Part shown: in pieces, positions 9,427 through 18,189 of the stretch | Numbering within the stretch: the stretch's first letter is position 1 | How the letters are laid out: each line of letters starts with the position of its first letter | Source: Halothermothrix orenii H 168 | GTDB lineage: Bacteria > Bacillota > Halanaerobiia > Halanaerobiales > Halothermotrichaceae | Assembly: GCF_000020485.1 (NCBI RefSeq) | Contig: NC_011899.1 | Span: forward strand, 745,937-809,936 | Direction: 5' to 3' | DNA: 64,000 nt | Translations under genes and position numbers: made by a program | Notes under the pieces: generated by a model | Told to the model about the DNA's origin: nothing | Database searches by the model: none | What the model saw: only the letters and a program-made list of their open reading frames with translations

Positions 9427-10239
9427 ATGTTAAATAAAATTAAAGAAGCTTCCAGTTTTATTGAGGAAAAAATAAACATAAAACCTGACCTTGGATTGAT
9501 TTTGGGATCTGGTCTCGGGGTTTTAGCTGAAGAGATTGAAAACCCCATTGTTATCCCTTATAAGGATATTCCCAATTTTCCGTTATCTACAGTAGAAGGC
9601 CATGCGGGTCAGCTTGTTATCGGTGAACTTGAAGGTAATAATGTTATTACTATGCAGGGGCGTTTTCACCATTATGAAGGGTATTCACTGCAGGAATTAA
9701 CAATGCCAGTCCGGGTTATGGGACAACTGGGGGTTAACAAATTAATTGTTACCAATGCAGCAGGTGGTATTAACCTAAATTTCAGGCCAGGTGATTTAAT
9801 GCTGATAACCGATCATATAAATATGATGGGAGATAATCCCCTGATCGGTAAAAACTTTGATGAGTTTGGTCCCCGTTTTCCGGATATGACCTATGCCTAC
9901 AGTAAAGACTTGATCGAAATTGCTGAAAGGGTAGCTTCTTCCCGGGGGATTAATGTGAGGAAAGGTGTGTATGTAGCAGTAACAGGTCCCAGTTTTGAGA
10001 CACCCGCAGAAATAAGGTTTTTACGGAGGATTGGGGCTGATGCCGTTGGGATGTCTACCGTTCCTGAGGTAATAGTTGCCAATCACATGGGTTTTGATGT
10101 TCTGGGTATTTCCTGTATAAGTAATATGGCTGCTGGTGTTTTACCGGAGCCTCTCTCTCATGATGATGTTATGGAGATTTCAAGTAAGGTTAAACCTAAA
10201 TTTATAAACCTGGTTAGAGGGATATTAGAAGAAATGTAG
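9427..10239 (+). CDS. punA: purine-nucleoside phosphorylase
   Basis: Cleaves inosine/guanosine with phosphate to base plus ribose-1-phosphate (trimeric PNP, PunA/PupG type). It has 270 residues with the phosphate-loop motif [39 protein letters not shown], and [13 protein letters not shown] near the purine site. ATG has a strong GAGGAGGAA ribosome-binding site. It is 10 bp upstream of pdp, hence co-transcribed. Its product ribose-1-phosphate is the substrate of the neighbouring phosphopentomutase. Bacillus has the same deoB(drm)-pupG-dacF order. Confidence 0.95.
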   Translation: MLNKIKEASSFIEEKINIKPDLGLILGSGLGVLAEEIENPIVIPYKDIPNFPLSTVEGHAGQLVIGELEGNNVITMQGRFHHYEGYSLQELTMPVRVMGQLGVNKLIVTNAAGGINLNFRPGDLMLITDHINMMGDNPLIGKNFDEFGPRFPDMTYAYSKDLIEIAERVASSRGINVRKGVYVAVTGPSFETPAEIRFLRRIGADAVGMSTVPEVIVANHMGFDVLGISCISNMAAGVLPEPLSHDDVMEISSKVKPKFINLVRGILEEM

Positions 10240-10249
10240 GGGGGGTATC

Positions 10250-11554
10250 ATGAGAGCATATGATATCATTTATAAAAAAAGGGAAGGTTTTAAATTATCA
10301 AAAGAGGAAATAGATTTTTTAATTCAGGAATATACCCGTGGTCAAATACCAGACTATCAAATGTCAGCCTGGGCTATGGCTGTTTTCTTCAAAGGTATGG
10401 ATTCTGAAGAAACTTCACACCTGACAATGGCTATGGCTAAATCCGGGGATATTATTGATTTGAGTGAAATTCGTGGAATAAAAGTAGATAAACATAGTAG
10501 TGGTGGTGTTGGTGATACGACTACTCTGGTTCTGGCGCCGCTGGTTGCTGCTGCCGGAATTCCTGTTGCCAAGATGTCCGGGCGGGGTCTGGGTCATACC
10601 GGAGGTACTATTGATAAACTGGAATCTATTCCTGGATTTAAAACAGAGCTTGATCGTCGAGATTTTATAAATATCGTTAATTCTACTGGTGTTGCTGTGG
10701 CCGGTCAAACCGGTAATCTGACTCCTGCTGACAAAAAGCTATACAGTTTAAGGGATGTAACAGCAACAGTTGATTCTATACCCCTGATAGCCAGCAGTAT
10801 AATGAGTAAGAAGATTGCCGGAGGGGCCGATGGTATTGTCCTTGATGTTAAAACAGGCCGTGGTGCCTTTATGGAAAACCTGGAAGATGCCAGGAAACTG
10901 GCCCGGGCTATGGTTGAAATAGGGAGACAGGTCCAGAGAAAAACTATAGCAGTGATAACAGATATGAATCAGCCTCTGGGATATGCCGTAGGTAATGCCC
11001 TTGAAGTGAAAGAGGCTATTGACACCCTTGGGGGACATGGGCCTGAGGATTTAGAGGAATTATGCCTGACCCTGGGGGCTAATATGCTTGTAATTGGTGA
11101 AAAGGCCACTGATTTTGAAGAAGGGTATAATAAATTAAAGGACCTGATTGAGACCGGTAAAGCCCTTGAAAAGTTTAAAGAGTTTATAAAGGCTCAAAAA
11201 GGAAATCCTGATGTAGTTGATAATAAAGAACTATTACCCCGGGCCAATAATATAATAGCTGTTAAAGCCAATAATGATGGCTATGTCCAGCAGATAGATG
11301 CCAGAGAGATTGGACTAACTGTTATGTCTTTAGGTGGAGGACGGGAGAAAAAAGGTGACCGGATCGATCCTGCTGTTGGTATTGTTCTGAAGAAAAAAAT
11401 GGGTGATAAGGTGAATAAAGATGAACTACTTGCAGAAATACATATTAATGATACTACAAACAGTGAAGAAGTAAAAGAAAGAGTTCAAAAAGCTATAATT
11501 ATAGGCCAGGAAAAGAATAAAAGAAACAAGTTAATTTATGAGATAATCGAATAA
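10250..11554 (+). CDS. pdp: pyrimidine-nucleoside phosphorylase
   Basis: Phosphorolysis of uridine/thymidine. It has 434 residues of the thymidine phosphorylase/AnmK-type alpha/beta fold. Visible are [17 protein letters not shown] (phosphate loop), [13 protein letters not shown], the [13 protein letters not shown] stretch that contacts the base, and [10 protein letters not shown]. The C-terminal domain has [14 protein letters not shown]. The ATG is 10 bp after punA and preceded by GGGGGG. It acts with PunA to feed pentose-1-phosphates to DeoB. If deoB is really broken here, the sugar phosphates would need another mutase. Confidence 0.95.
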   Translation: MRAYDIIYKKREGFKLSKEEIDFLIQEYTRGQIPDYQMSAWAMAVFFKGMDSEETSHLTMAMAKSGDIIDLSEIRGIKVDKHSSGGVGDTTTLVLAPLVAAAGIPVAKMSGRGLGHTGGTIDKLESIPGFKTELDRRDFINIVNSTGVAVAGQTGNLTPADKKLYSLRDVTATVDSIPLIASSIMSKKIAGGADGIVLDVKTGRGAFMENLEDARKLARAMVEIGRQVQRKTIAVITDMNQPLGYAVGNALEVKEAIDTLGGHGPEDLEELCLTLGANMLVIGEKATDFEEGYNKLKDLIETGKALEKFKEFIKAQKGNPDVVDNKELLPRANNIIAVKANNDGYVQQIDAREIGLTVMSLGGGREKKGDRIDPAVGIVLKKKMGDKVNKDELLAEIHINDTTNSEEVKERVQKAIIIGQEKNKRNKLIYEIIE

Positions 11555-11573
11555 TTACTTTAAAACAATACCT

Positions 11574-11636
11574 GTCCCTCCTGCATAAACCCCGAGATTA
11601 GGTAATAAATATCTACTATAAGGGTAAAGGAGGGAC
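11574..11636 (+). promoter_or_regulatory. SD-sequestering inverted repeat with embedded promoter-like element before dacF
   Basis: The left arm GTCCCTCCT (11574-11582) is a perfect 9-base complement of AGGAGGGAC (11628-11636), which contains the dacF Shine-Dalgarno. Between the arms are GCATA (11583-11587) and GGTAATAAAT (11601-11610), an arrangement like a forespore sigma-F promoter, although the spacing (13) is short. A transcript reading through from pdp would fold and hide the ribosome-binding site. A transcript starting between the arms would lack the left arm and be free. The complementarity is seen directly; the promoter identity is uncertain. Confidence 0.5.
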
Positions 11637-11643
11637 TATATAT

Positions 11644-12837
11644 ATGTTTTGCAGGGTTAATAAAGGAAAATTTATTAATATAATCTTATTCTTTTTTTTA
11701 TTTATTCTGGTATTCCCCTTTTATACCATGGCAGAACAACCGTCTTTTGATTTAACAGCAAAATCAGCCCTATTGATGCAGGTTAATACAGGTGAAATTC
11801 TTTATGAGAAGAATCCTCATCAAAAATTACCACCGGCAAGTATGACAAAAATTATGACAATGTTATTAGTAATGGAAGCCCTTGAAGATGGAAGAGCCAG
11901 CTTGAGAGATTCCATCATAGTCAGTGAGAGGGCAGCCAGTATGGGTGGGTCACAGGTTTACCTGGAACCGGGTGAAGAGATGACTCTTGAAGACCTGATG
12001 AAGGCTATAGCCATAGCCTCTGCCAATGATGCCTGTGTTGCCGTTGCTGAATACCTGTACGGTACTGAAGAGGACTTTGTTAAAAAAATGAATGAAAAAG
12101 CCCGGGAACTGGGATGTAAAAATACATACTTTTATAATACAAATGGTCTCCCCCCTGGTGACCCCTCTGTAGAAGGAAACTATACTTCAGCTTACGATCT
12201 GGCGATTATGTCCCGGGAGTTATTAAAATATCCAGAGGTACTTAAATGGACGTCAACCTGGATAGATTACCTCCGGGATGGGGAATTTGTCTTAAATAAC
12301 ACCAACAGGCTGGTTAGACATTATAAAGGTGTTGATGGTATAAAAACCGGGTATACGGAAGAGGCTAAATTCTGTGTAGCGACTACTGCGGCCAGGAATG
12401 GTATCAGGTTTATTGCTGTTATTATGGGGGCTGATACTTCAAAGGCAAGATTTAAAGAGGCTGCCCAGCTTCTTTCTTATGGGTTTAGTAAATACAGGAG
12501 CTTTATCGTAGCCGATAAAGAAGAAGTAATAGATGAAATAACTATTCAAAACGCCAAGAATGAACAGGCCCGGGTTTTAACCAGAAATAAAGTAGTAATC
12601 CCTGTAAAAAAGGGAGAAGAGGATGAAATAACGAAAAAAATTATAATAAAAGAAAACATAAAGGCCCCCCTGAAAAAGGGAGATTCAGTAGGTAAAATCA
12701 GGATATATAAAGGTAATTTATTATTAAAGGAAGCGGATCTTGTCATTGATAGAGATGTAACCAGGGCTTCGTTGTGGCAAATGATAACTAGAATAATCAA
12801 AATGATGGTAACCAGTCTGGTTAAACTTTTTACTTGA
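11644..12837 (+). CDS. dacF: D-alanyl-D-alanine carboxypeptidase (DacF-type PBP)
   Basis: Trims the terminal D-Ala from peptidoglycan stem peptides outside the membrane. It has 397 residues. A hydrophobic signal segment spans ~12-30, with a likely cleavage after TMA. The S11 penicillin-binding fold has Ser66-x-x-Lys69 in PPASMTKIM, the SAN motif in IASANDACVAV, and KTG in GVDGIKTGYT. The C-terminal beta domain (~290-385) ends in a hydrophobic/amphipathic anchor. In Bacillus dacF is a sigma-F forespore gene directly upstream of spoIIA; here one gene intervenes. The start ATG lies 10 bases after AGGAGG. Confidence 0.92.
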   Translation: MFCRVNKGKFINIILFFFLFILVFPFYTMAEQPSFDLTAKSALLMQVNTGEILYEKNPHQKLPPASMTKIMTMLLVMEALEDGRASLRDSIIVSERAASMGGSQVYLEPGEEMTLEDLMKAIAIASANDACVAVAEYLYGTEEDFVKKMNEKARELGCKNTYFYNTNGLPPGDPSVEGNYTSAYDLAIMSRELLKYPEVLKWTSTWIDYLRDGEFVLNNTNRLVRHYKGVDGIKTGYTEEAKFCVATTAARNGIRFIAVIMGADTSKARFKEAAQLLSYGFSKYRSFIVADKEEVIDEITIQNAKNEQARVLTRNKVVIPVKKGEEDEITKKIIIKENIKAPLKKGDSVGKIRIYKGNLLLKEADLVIDRDVTRASLWQMITRIIKMMVTSLVKLFT

Positions 12838-12918
12838 AGAAGGAAAACCCTTTTTATCATAGAATATAGATATAATTGATAAATATCTAACTAACGCTGT
12901 TGTAAAGAGGTGGTAAAG

Positions 12919-14247
12919 ATGACAGTATTTAATAGAAAAAGATTGCCGGTTGAAATATTCCAGATTGATAAGGAAAGAATGGTTCAGGGATGGTATTCTG
13001 ATGTTTATTTCCGTAATATAACTAATATACTTCAGACCCTGGCCCGGAAAGGGTATAGATTTAAAGGAGAAGATATAGGGAATATTGAGGTTGAAATGCA
13101 AATCTTTCCACGGCGGAAACCATTCTGTATTGTAGGTGGGGTTGATGAAGCCCTGGCTATATTAAAAAAGGCTACCGGTTTTTTTGATGAAAAAGGAGAT
13201 TTTATAAATACATTTTCAAACCTGGAAATAGAGGCCTGCCATGATGGTGAAAAGGCTTATTATAATGGTAATCCTGAACAAGTAACCCCTGTTATAAAAA
13301 TCAGAGGAAGGTATCGTGATTTTGCTATTTTAGAAACCCCTATTCTGGGATCACTGACAGAAGCTTCTAGAATAGCCACAAACGTATATCAACTTTTAGA
13401 AGCTGCCCGGGGGAAGGATATCCTTTTTTTCCCCGCCCGTTTTGCCCACTATAAGCTACAGGCCCTTCATGGTTATGCGTATACCCTGGGTGTTGCTGCC
13501 TATAACCGTGACTATGGAGCTAACAGTAATCGGTATGTGTCTACAGATGAACAGGGTACATGGTGGGGTGGTAAGGGTGGCGGTACAATAAGCCATTCAT
13601 ATATTGCCTCGTTCCTTGGAAGTACACCGGAAGCAATGTTACAGTTTTCCCGGCTAATGCCCCTTGATGTTAACAGAATTGCCCTGGTGGATTTTGATAA
13701 TGATTGTATTGGAACCAGTCATAAGGTTCTTAAAGTAATGTTTGAAAGATATTATAAGTTATATAAACAGGGTAAGCATAAAGAAGCCAGGAGATATAAA
13801 CTTTTTGGAGTCAGGCCTGATACTTCTTCAAGTTTAAGGGATATCAATGTAGAACCCCTCGGTGACAAAAGACTTGATAATGGTGTTAATGCCAGATTGA
13901 TTTTCAGATTGAGGAAGGCCCTGGATAAAGCCTATAAAGTTTGGGATTTACCTGAAGATGATCTTGAACTGGCCAGGAAGTATTGTCAGGAAGTTAAAAT
14001 AATTGCTACCGGTGGTTTTACCCCTGAAAAAATAAGGATTTTTGAACAATCCCAGGTTCCAGTTGATATATACGGAGTTGGAAGCTGGCTTCTTTCAAAT
14101 AGCTCCCGGGAGGGGACCAATAATGATTTTACGGCTGATGTGGTCCGGGTAAGAAAAGGTGGTAAATGGGTGAATCTCGCTAAAGTTGGACGTAAGCCCT
14201 GTTATAATGATAAACTTGAATTAATACCATCTGATTATGGTGAATAA
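12919..14247 (+). CDS. nicotinate phosphoribosyltransferase
   Basis: Converts nicotinate + PRPP to nicotinate mononucleotide in NAD salvage. It has 442 residues of the type II phosphoribosyltransferase fold, the longer pncB2-like subfamily. N-terminal landmarks are QGWYSDVYF and RRKPFCIVGG. The middle has ILETPILGSLTEASRIA, then a DFDNDC turn and a C-terminal YGVGSWL phosphate-binding stretch. I use ATG 12919, which follows AGAGGTGG at 12906-12913; a GTG nine bases upstream overlaps that ribosome-binding site. It sits between dacF and spoIIAA, where Bacillus has no gene, and is closed off by its own terminator. Confidence 0.88.
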   Translation: MTVFNRKRLPVEIFQIDKERMVQGWYSDVYFRNITNILQTLARKGYRFKGEDIGNIEVEMQIFPRRKPFCIVGGVDEALAILKKATGFFDEKGDFINTFSNLEIEACHDGEKAYYNGNPEQVTPVIKIRGRYRDFAILETPILGSLTEASRIATNVYQLLEAARGKDILFFPARFAHYKLQALHGYAYTLGVAAYNRDYGANSNRYVSTDEQGTWWGGKGGGTISHSYIASFLGSTPEAMLQFSRLMPLDVNRIALVDFDNDCIGTSHKVLKVMFERYYKLYKQGKHKEARRYKLFGVRPDTSSSLRDINVEPLGDKRLDNGVNARLIFRLRKALDKAYKVWDLPEDDLELARKYCQEVKIIATGGFTPEKIRIFEQSQVPVDIYGVGSWLLSNSSREGTNNDFTADVVRVRKGGKWVNLAKVGRKPCYNDKLELIPSDYGE

Positions 14248-14347
14248 ATTAATTATAAAGGTAATTTGATTATAATAAAGGGATATAAACATTTTTAATT
14301 GAGATGAAAAAATTAAAATATGTTATATTTATGAACCGACTCTATAA

Positions 14348-14373
14348 AAGCTACCTGTCAAGGTAGCTTTTTT
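14348..14373 (+). terminator. intrinsic terminator between NAPRTase gene and spoIIA
   Basis: Perfect 9-bp stem AAGCTACCT / AGGTAGCTT with a GTCA tetraloop, followed by a T tract. Confidence 0.9.
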
Positions 14374-14429
14374 AATGTGGAGAAATTTTATATAAATTTA
14401 TATATTATGATTGTTATTTTTAATTTCTA

Positions 14430-14459
14430 GCAGGAATTTTCGGTAACTACCAAGAATAT
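14430..14459 (+). promoter_or_regulatory. sigma-H-type promoter of the spoIIA operon
   Basis: GCAGGAATT (14430-14438), 12-base spacer, then CAAGAATAT (14451-14459). Only the first base of the -10 element departs from RNNGAATWW. The site is about 45 bases before the spoIIAA start. Bacillus spoIIA is a known sigma-H operon. Confidence 0.75.
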
Positions 14460-14504
14460 TACAAATATATAAAAGAGGAAAAACCAGATAAGGGAGGAAA
14501 AAAT

Positions 14505-14867
14505 ATGCATATAACAACAGAAATTGATAGAAATTGTCTGATTGTAAGATTAAGTGGCGAACTGGATATGCATTCTGTCCCCGAATTTAAAGATAAGACT
14601 ATTAAACTTATGGAAAACAATAATTTAAAACACCTTATATTAAATCTAAAAGGGGTTAAATTTATAGATAGTTCCGGTGTTGGAGCTATTCTCGGCAGAT
14701 ACCGGGATTTAAAGGATAAAGGGGGAAAGGTGATGCTGGTTTCCTTAAAGCCCCAGGTGGAGAAAATATTTGAACTTTCCGGTATGTTAAAGATTATGTC
14801 TGTTTTCAATAACGAGGAAGACGCCCTGGCCGGGTTAAATAGTAAAGGAGGTAATCATATTGCGTAA
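14505..14867 (+). CDS. spoIIAA: anti-sigma-F factor antagonist
   Basis: STAS-domain protein that releases sigma-F by binding SpoIIAB in the forespore. It has 120 residues. The phosphorylation site is in KFIDSSGVGAILGRY; Ser57 corresponds to the serine phosphorylated by SpoIIAB in Bacillus. ATG follows AGGGAGG. Its end overlaps spoIIAB by 8 bases, the usual coupled arrangement. Confidence 0.95.
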   Translation: MHITTEIDRNCLIVRLSGELDMHSVPEFKDKTIKLMENNNLKHLILNLKGVKFIDSSGVGAILGRYRDLKDKGGKVMLVSLKPQVEKIFELSGMLKIMSVFNNEEDALAGLNSKGGNHIA

Positions 14868-15291
14868 TCAGGCCCATTTAAAACTATTAAGCAAAAGCAG
14901 TAATGTTGGACTGGCCCGGGTAGCGGTAGCTACCTTTGCTTCGGAATTGGATTTTACTCTAAATGAACTCGAAGAAATTAAAGTAGCTGTATCTGAAGCA
15001 GTAACAAACTGTATAATTCATGGTTATCCGATGAAAGAAGGGACAATAGATATTGAAATGGAAATAACAGGTGATAAATTAACGGTTATAGTTACTGATT
15101 ATGGGGTTGGTATTGAAGATGTAGAGGCGGTTTTACGTCCTTCATTTACAACAAAAGATGAACATATGGGACTGGGACTGGCTTTTATTGATTCCTTTAT
15201 GGATGATTTTAAACTGGAATCAGAGTTGAATAAAGGAACCAGAGTTATAATGGTAAAAGTTCCGGAACGTTATAAGCAGGTAAAGAAATAA
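14860..15291 (+). CDS. spoIIAB: anti-sigma-F factor, serine kinase
   Basis: GHKL-family kinase that holds sigma-F inactive and phosphorylates SpoIIAA. It has 143 residues. The N-box is SEAVTNCIIHGYP, G1 is DYGVGIED, and G2 is MGLGLAFIDSFMD. Start is TTG (14860-14862) because AAAGGAGG lies 7 bases upstream and no ATG fits. It overlaps spoIIAA and is followed 13 bases later by sigF. Confidence 0.95.
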   Translation: MRNQAHLKLLSKSSNVGLARVAVATFASELDFTLNELEEIKVAVSEAVTNCIIHGYPMKEGTIDIEMEITGDKLTVIVTDYGVGIEDVEAVLRPSFTTKDEHMGLGLAFIDSFMDDFKLESELNKGTRVIMVKVPERYKQVKK

Positions 15292-15304
15292 GGAGAGGAA
15301 TAAA

Positions 15305-16078
15305 ATGGAATACAGTATTATCAACCTTCCCAAAGTAAGGTTGTTAAGTGAGGAGGAGACCAGGCATTACATTAAGAAGGCCCAGAATAATGACCAAAAG
15401 GCCCTGGATAAGTTAGTTGAACATAATTTAAGACTGGTCCTGAAAGTAATAAATCGTTTCAAAAGCTCTGGTTATGATCCCCAGGATTTATTTCAGATCG
15501 GGGTTATTGGATTAATCAAGGCTATAAAAAATTTTGATTTAGACCGGGGAGTAAAGTTCTCAACATATGCTGTGTCCAGGATTATTGGAGAAATTAGATT
15601 ACATATCAGGGATGATGGGATAATAAAGGTTAGCCGCTCCCTTAAGAAAATTGCTAATGATGTCAGAAAAAAAGAAGAAGAATTAAAAAAGAAAAATAAT
15701 TGTTCTCCCAGTATTTTAGAACTTTCAAAAAAAACTGGTTATAGTAAGGAAGAGATTGTCCAGGCCCTTGAAGCCAATAAAGCCCCAACTTCTATATATG
15801 AAACAGTTTATGAAGATGATGGTTCTGAATTATATGTTGTGGATAATCTTGCTAACGAGAGTAAAGATGAAGAAAAGATACCTGATTTCAATAAAATTTT
15901 GCTGGTTGACCTGTTAAAAAAACTTGATGAACGGTCACGAAAAATTATTTACCTGCGTTATTTTGAGGACAAAACCCAGCAGGAAGTAGCTGATGAAATA
16001 GGGGTATCCCAGGTTCAAATATCACGGCTTGAGAAAAAAATACTTCATAAGTTAAGGGATAATCTTGAAGAATCTTAA
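15305..16078 (+). CDS. sigF: RNA polymerase sigma-F factor
   Basis: First forespore-specific sigma factor. It has 257 residues with region 2 (DLFQIGVIGLIKAIKNFD), region 3 (~115-165), and region 4 with a helix-turn-helix (KTQQEVADEIGVSQVQISRL). ATG follows AAGGAGAGG. It is last in the spoIIAA-AB-sigF operon, with a terminator about 95 bases downstream. Likely targets in this window include dacF and, through sigma-G, the spoVA genes just after it. Confidence 0.95.
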   Translation: MEYSIINLPKVRLLSEEETRHYIKKAQNNDQKALDKLVEHNLRLVLKVINRFKSSGYDPQDLFQIGVIGLIKAIKNFDLDRGVKFSTYAVSRIIGEIRLHIRDDGIIKVSRSLKKIANDVRKKEEELKKKNNCSPSILELSKKTGYSKEEIVQALEANKAPTSIYETVYEDDGSELYVVDNLANESKDEEKIPDFNKILLVDLLKKLDERSRKIIYLRYFEDKTQQEVADEIGVSQVQISRLEKKILHKLRDNLEES

Positions 16079-16173
16079 ATTTCAATCAGGTATTTTCTTA
16101 CTGGGTTTCAGGGTTGTATGTTATTATTAAAAGTTAATCTGGTATTCAAGCTTGTATAATTTTTTTAAATATT

Positions 16174-16199
16174 CCCCGCCTTTAGTGGCGGGTTTTTTT
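16174..16199 (+). terminator. intrinsic terminator after sigF
   Basis: CCCGCC / GGCGGG stem with a TTTAGT loop and seven T. Confidence 0.9.
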
Positions 16200-16272
16200 G
16201 TATAAATTTATAGTTAAACTAAATAATATTATTAGATGTTAATTTGGTATATGTGTTAACTGAGGTGATAGG

Positions 16273-16398
16273 ATGAATAAAAACTTTCTCAGACTTTTAT
16301 TAACCCTGACTGTTGTAGCAGTTATAATAACCCTGATCTGGTTATTAATACTACCGGGGCTTGGTCAAAATATACCGACTGATGCCCTGAAAATTTAA
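16273..16398 (+). CDS. small single-span membrane protein, function unknown
   Basis: A 41-residue ORF, MNKNFLRLLLTLTVVAVIIT..., with one hydrophobic helix at residues ~5-27 and a short polar tail. ATG lies behind GAGGTGATAGG, a good ribosome-binding site, and the stop is 15 bases before the dodecin start, so the two look co-transcribed. A TGTATA (16199-16204) and AATAATA (16222-16228) pair upstream is only a weak match to a forespore promoter. I do not recognise the family. Confidence 0.6.
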   Translation: MNKNFLRLLLTLTVVAVIITLIWLLILPGLGQNIPTDALKI

Positions 16399-16413
16399 AA
16401 AGGAGGAATATTT

Positions 16414-16626
16414 TTGTCAACTACAGTAAAGATTATTGAACTGGTTGGAGAGTCAGATAAGGGATGGGAAGATGCGGTAAAGAATGCAGTATGGGAAGCA
16501 AGTAAGACCATTGATAATATTACCGGGGTAGAAGTATTAAATATGACAGCAGATGTTAAAGATGGCAAAGTTTTTGATTATAAGGTAAATATCCAGGTTG
16601 CCTTTCCTGTACATGAAAACAGGTAG
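16414..16626 (+). CDS. dodecin family flavin-binding protein
   Basis: Small dodecameric protein that stores or buffers flavins or their derivatives. At 70 residues it has normal length. The fold signature is V-x-K-I-I-E-L-V-G-E-S, GWEDAVKNAV with its conserved Trp, then a strand ending in YKVNIQVAF. Start is TTG 16414 behind AGGAGGA. It lies between sigF and spoVAC, a setting that suggests expression in the spore line, but this is inferred only from position. Confidence 0.9.
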   Translation: MSTTVKIIELVGESDKGWEDAVKNAVWEASKTIDNITGVEVLNMTADVKDGKVFDYKVNIQVAFPVHENR

Positions 16627-16646
16627 TTTTAATATGGAAACCATTT

Positions 16647-16671
16647 AGAGCCTGTTACCTTGCAGGCTCTA
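16647..16671 (+). terminator. hairpin after dodecin gene (weak terminator or processing site)
   Basis: AGAGCCTG / CAGGCTCT with an 8-base loop, 9 bp including the closing T-A pair. It is followed by AAAACTTT rather than a T run, so termination is doubtful. Confidence 0.45.
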
Positions 16672-16706
16672 AAACTTTAAAAGTCAGAACTGGAAAGGGA
16701 TGCAAG

Positions 16707-17156
16707 TTGAAAAATATTAATAAAACTAAAGATGAATATACCAGGATGGTTAAGTCTAACCAGCCCCCCATTAACAAATTTAAAAACATAATAAAAGCTT
16801 ACATTGTTGGAGGATTAATATGTGTCCTGGGCCAGGGTTTATGGCAATTATTTATGTTGTTTAATATGTCACAAACTGATGCCGGGACAATGAGTACTGT
16901 AACCCTGATTTTTCTGGGGGGATTATTAACAGGAATAGGTGTTTATGATGAAATAGGCCAGTTTGCTGGAGCGGGTTCTATTGTTCCTGTAACCGGATTT
17001 GCCAATGCCATGGTTTCACCGGCTCTGGAATATAAGCAGGATGGTTATATCCTGGGTCTGGGGGCCAAGTTGTTTACAGTTGCCGGACCTGTATTAACCT
17101 ACGGAATGGTTTCTGCTTTTATAATAGGTTTACTCAAAGTAATCATGGGGGGATAA
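16707..17156 (+). CDS. spoVAC: stage V sporulation protein AC
   Basis: Integral membrane component of the SpoVA channel that moves Ca-dipicolinate into the developing spore and out at germination. It has 149 residues and about four membrane spans (~32-50, 60-80, 90-110, 125-147), with conserved YIVGGLICVLGQ, GIGVYDEIGQFAGAGSIVPV and TGFANAMVSPALEY. Start is TTG 16707 after AAAGGGA. Its stop is 1 base from the spoVAD ATG. Confidence 0.95.
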   Translation: MKNINKTKDEYTRMVKSNQPPINKFKNIIKAYIVGGLICVLGQGLWQLFMLFNMSQTDAGTMSTVTLIFLGGLLTGIGVYDEIGQFAGAGSIVPVTGFANAMVSPALEYKQDGYILGLGAKLFTVAGPVLTYGMVSAFIIGLLKVIMGG

Positions 17157-17157
17157 T

Positions 17158-18189
17158 ATGGCTCAAAAGTTCAATGGACAGACCCTTACCTTTCAAAACC
17201 CTCCACATATCATAAGCCATGGATCTGTGGTGGGGCCAGAAGAAAAAAAAGGCCCACTGGGTAAAAACTTTGATTTGACATATGAAGATGCTAAATGTGG
17301 AGAGAAGACCTGGGAGAAGGGTGAAAAAAAGATGGTGTCAGATTCGGTTAATCTGGCCCTGCAGAAAGCAAATCTGACCACATCTGATATTGATATTATT
17401 CTCGGTGGTGACCTCTTAAACCAGTTGATTACCGCCAATTTTGTGGCCCGGGATTATGATGTTCCCTATCTGGGTTTATATGGAGCCTGTTCTACCATGG
17501 TTCAGGCCCTGGGCCTGGGTGCGGCTTTAATTGATGGCAGTTACGCAGATTGTGTTCTGGGATACTGTTCCAGTCACTACCAGACAGCCGAGCGTCAGTA
17601 CAGGAATCCCCTGGAGTATGGGGTTCAGTATCCACCATATAAGCAATGGACGGTAACCGGGGCCGGGTCATACATCCTGGGGCGGGTCGGCGGATCTACC
17701 TGGATTACCCATGCGACTTTTGGAAAAGTAATGGATCTGGGACAAAAGGATGCCAATGATATGGGTGGGGCCATGGCGCCAGCAGCGGCTGACACCCTGA
17801 TACAGCACTTTAAAGATCTGAACAGGGGTCCTCAGGATTATGACCTTATTTTGACAGGTGACCTGGGGAGAACGGGGAGAAAAATTCTTGATTCCCTGCT
17901 TGTAGAAAAAAATATAAATTTAGGTGAAAAGCTTCAGGACTGTGGGGCAATGCTATTAACTGATGAGAAAAAGTATGGTTCCGGTGGGAGTGGTTGTGCT
18001 GCTTCAGCAGTAGTTGTAGGAAGTGTAATTATACCTAAAATTATAAATGCTGATATAAATAGAATTATAATTATCGGGACCGGGGCTTTGCTCAGTTCTC
18101 TAACCGTAAAACAGGGGGAATCGATTCCTAGTGTTGCCCATGCGGTTGTCATAGAAAAAATTCCAGGTGGTGAAAACAATAATGGGTAA
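17158..18189 (+). CDS. spoVAD: stage V sporulation protein AD
   Basis: Soluble thiolase-fold protein of the SpoVA complex that binds dipicolinate in Bacillus. It has 343 residues. Visible landmarks are HGSVVGPEEKKGPLG near the N-terminus, YGACSTMVQALGLGA (position of the thiolase Cys region), CSSHYQTAERQYRNPLEYG and the C-terminal GSGCAASAVV. It sits between spoVAC and spoVAE with tight spacing and overlaps the latter by 8 bases. Confidence 0.95.
   Translation: MAQKFNGQTLTFQNPPHIISHGSVVGPEEKKGPLGKNFDLTYEDAKCGEKTWEKGEKKMVSDSVNLALQKANLTTSDIDIILGGDLLNQLITANFVARDYDVPYLGLYGACSTMVQALGLGAALIDGSYADCVLGYCSSHYQTAERQYRNPLEYGVQYPPYKQWTVTGAGSYILGRVGGSTWITHATFGKVMDLGQKDANDMGGAMAPAAADTLIQHFKDLNRGPQDYDLILTGDLGRTGRKILDSLLVEKNINLGEKLQDCGAMLLTDEKKYGSGGSGCAASAVVVGSVIIPKIINADINRIIIIGTGALLSSLTVKQGESIPSVAHAVVIEKIPGGENNNG

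Noticed and set aside
16199-16228. Forespore (sigma-F/G) promoter before the small ORF and dodecin
   Set aside because: TGTATA-N17-AATAATA is only a loose match in very AT-rich DNA, so I mention it but do not list it as a feature.
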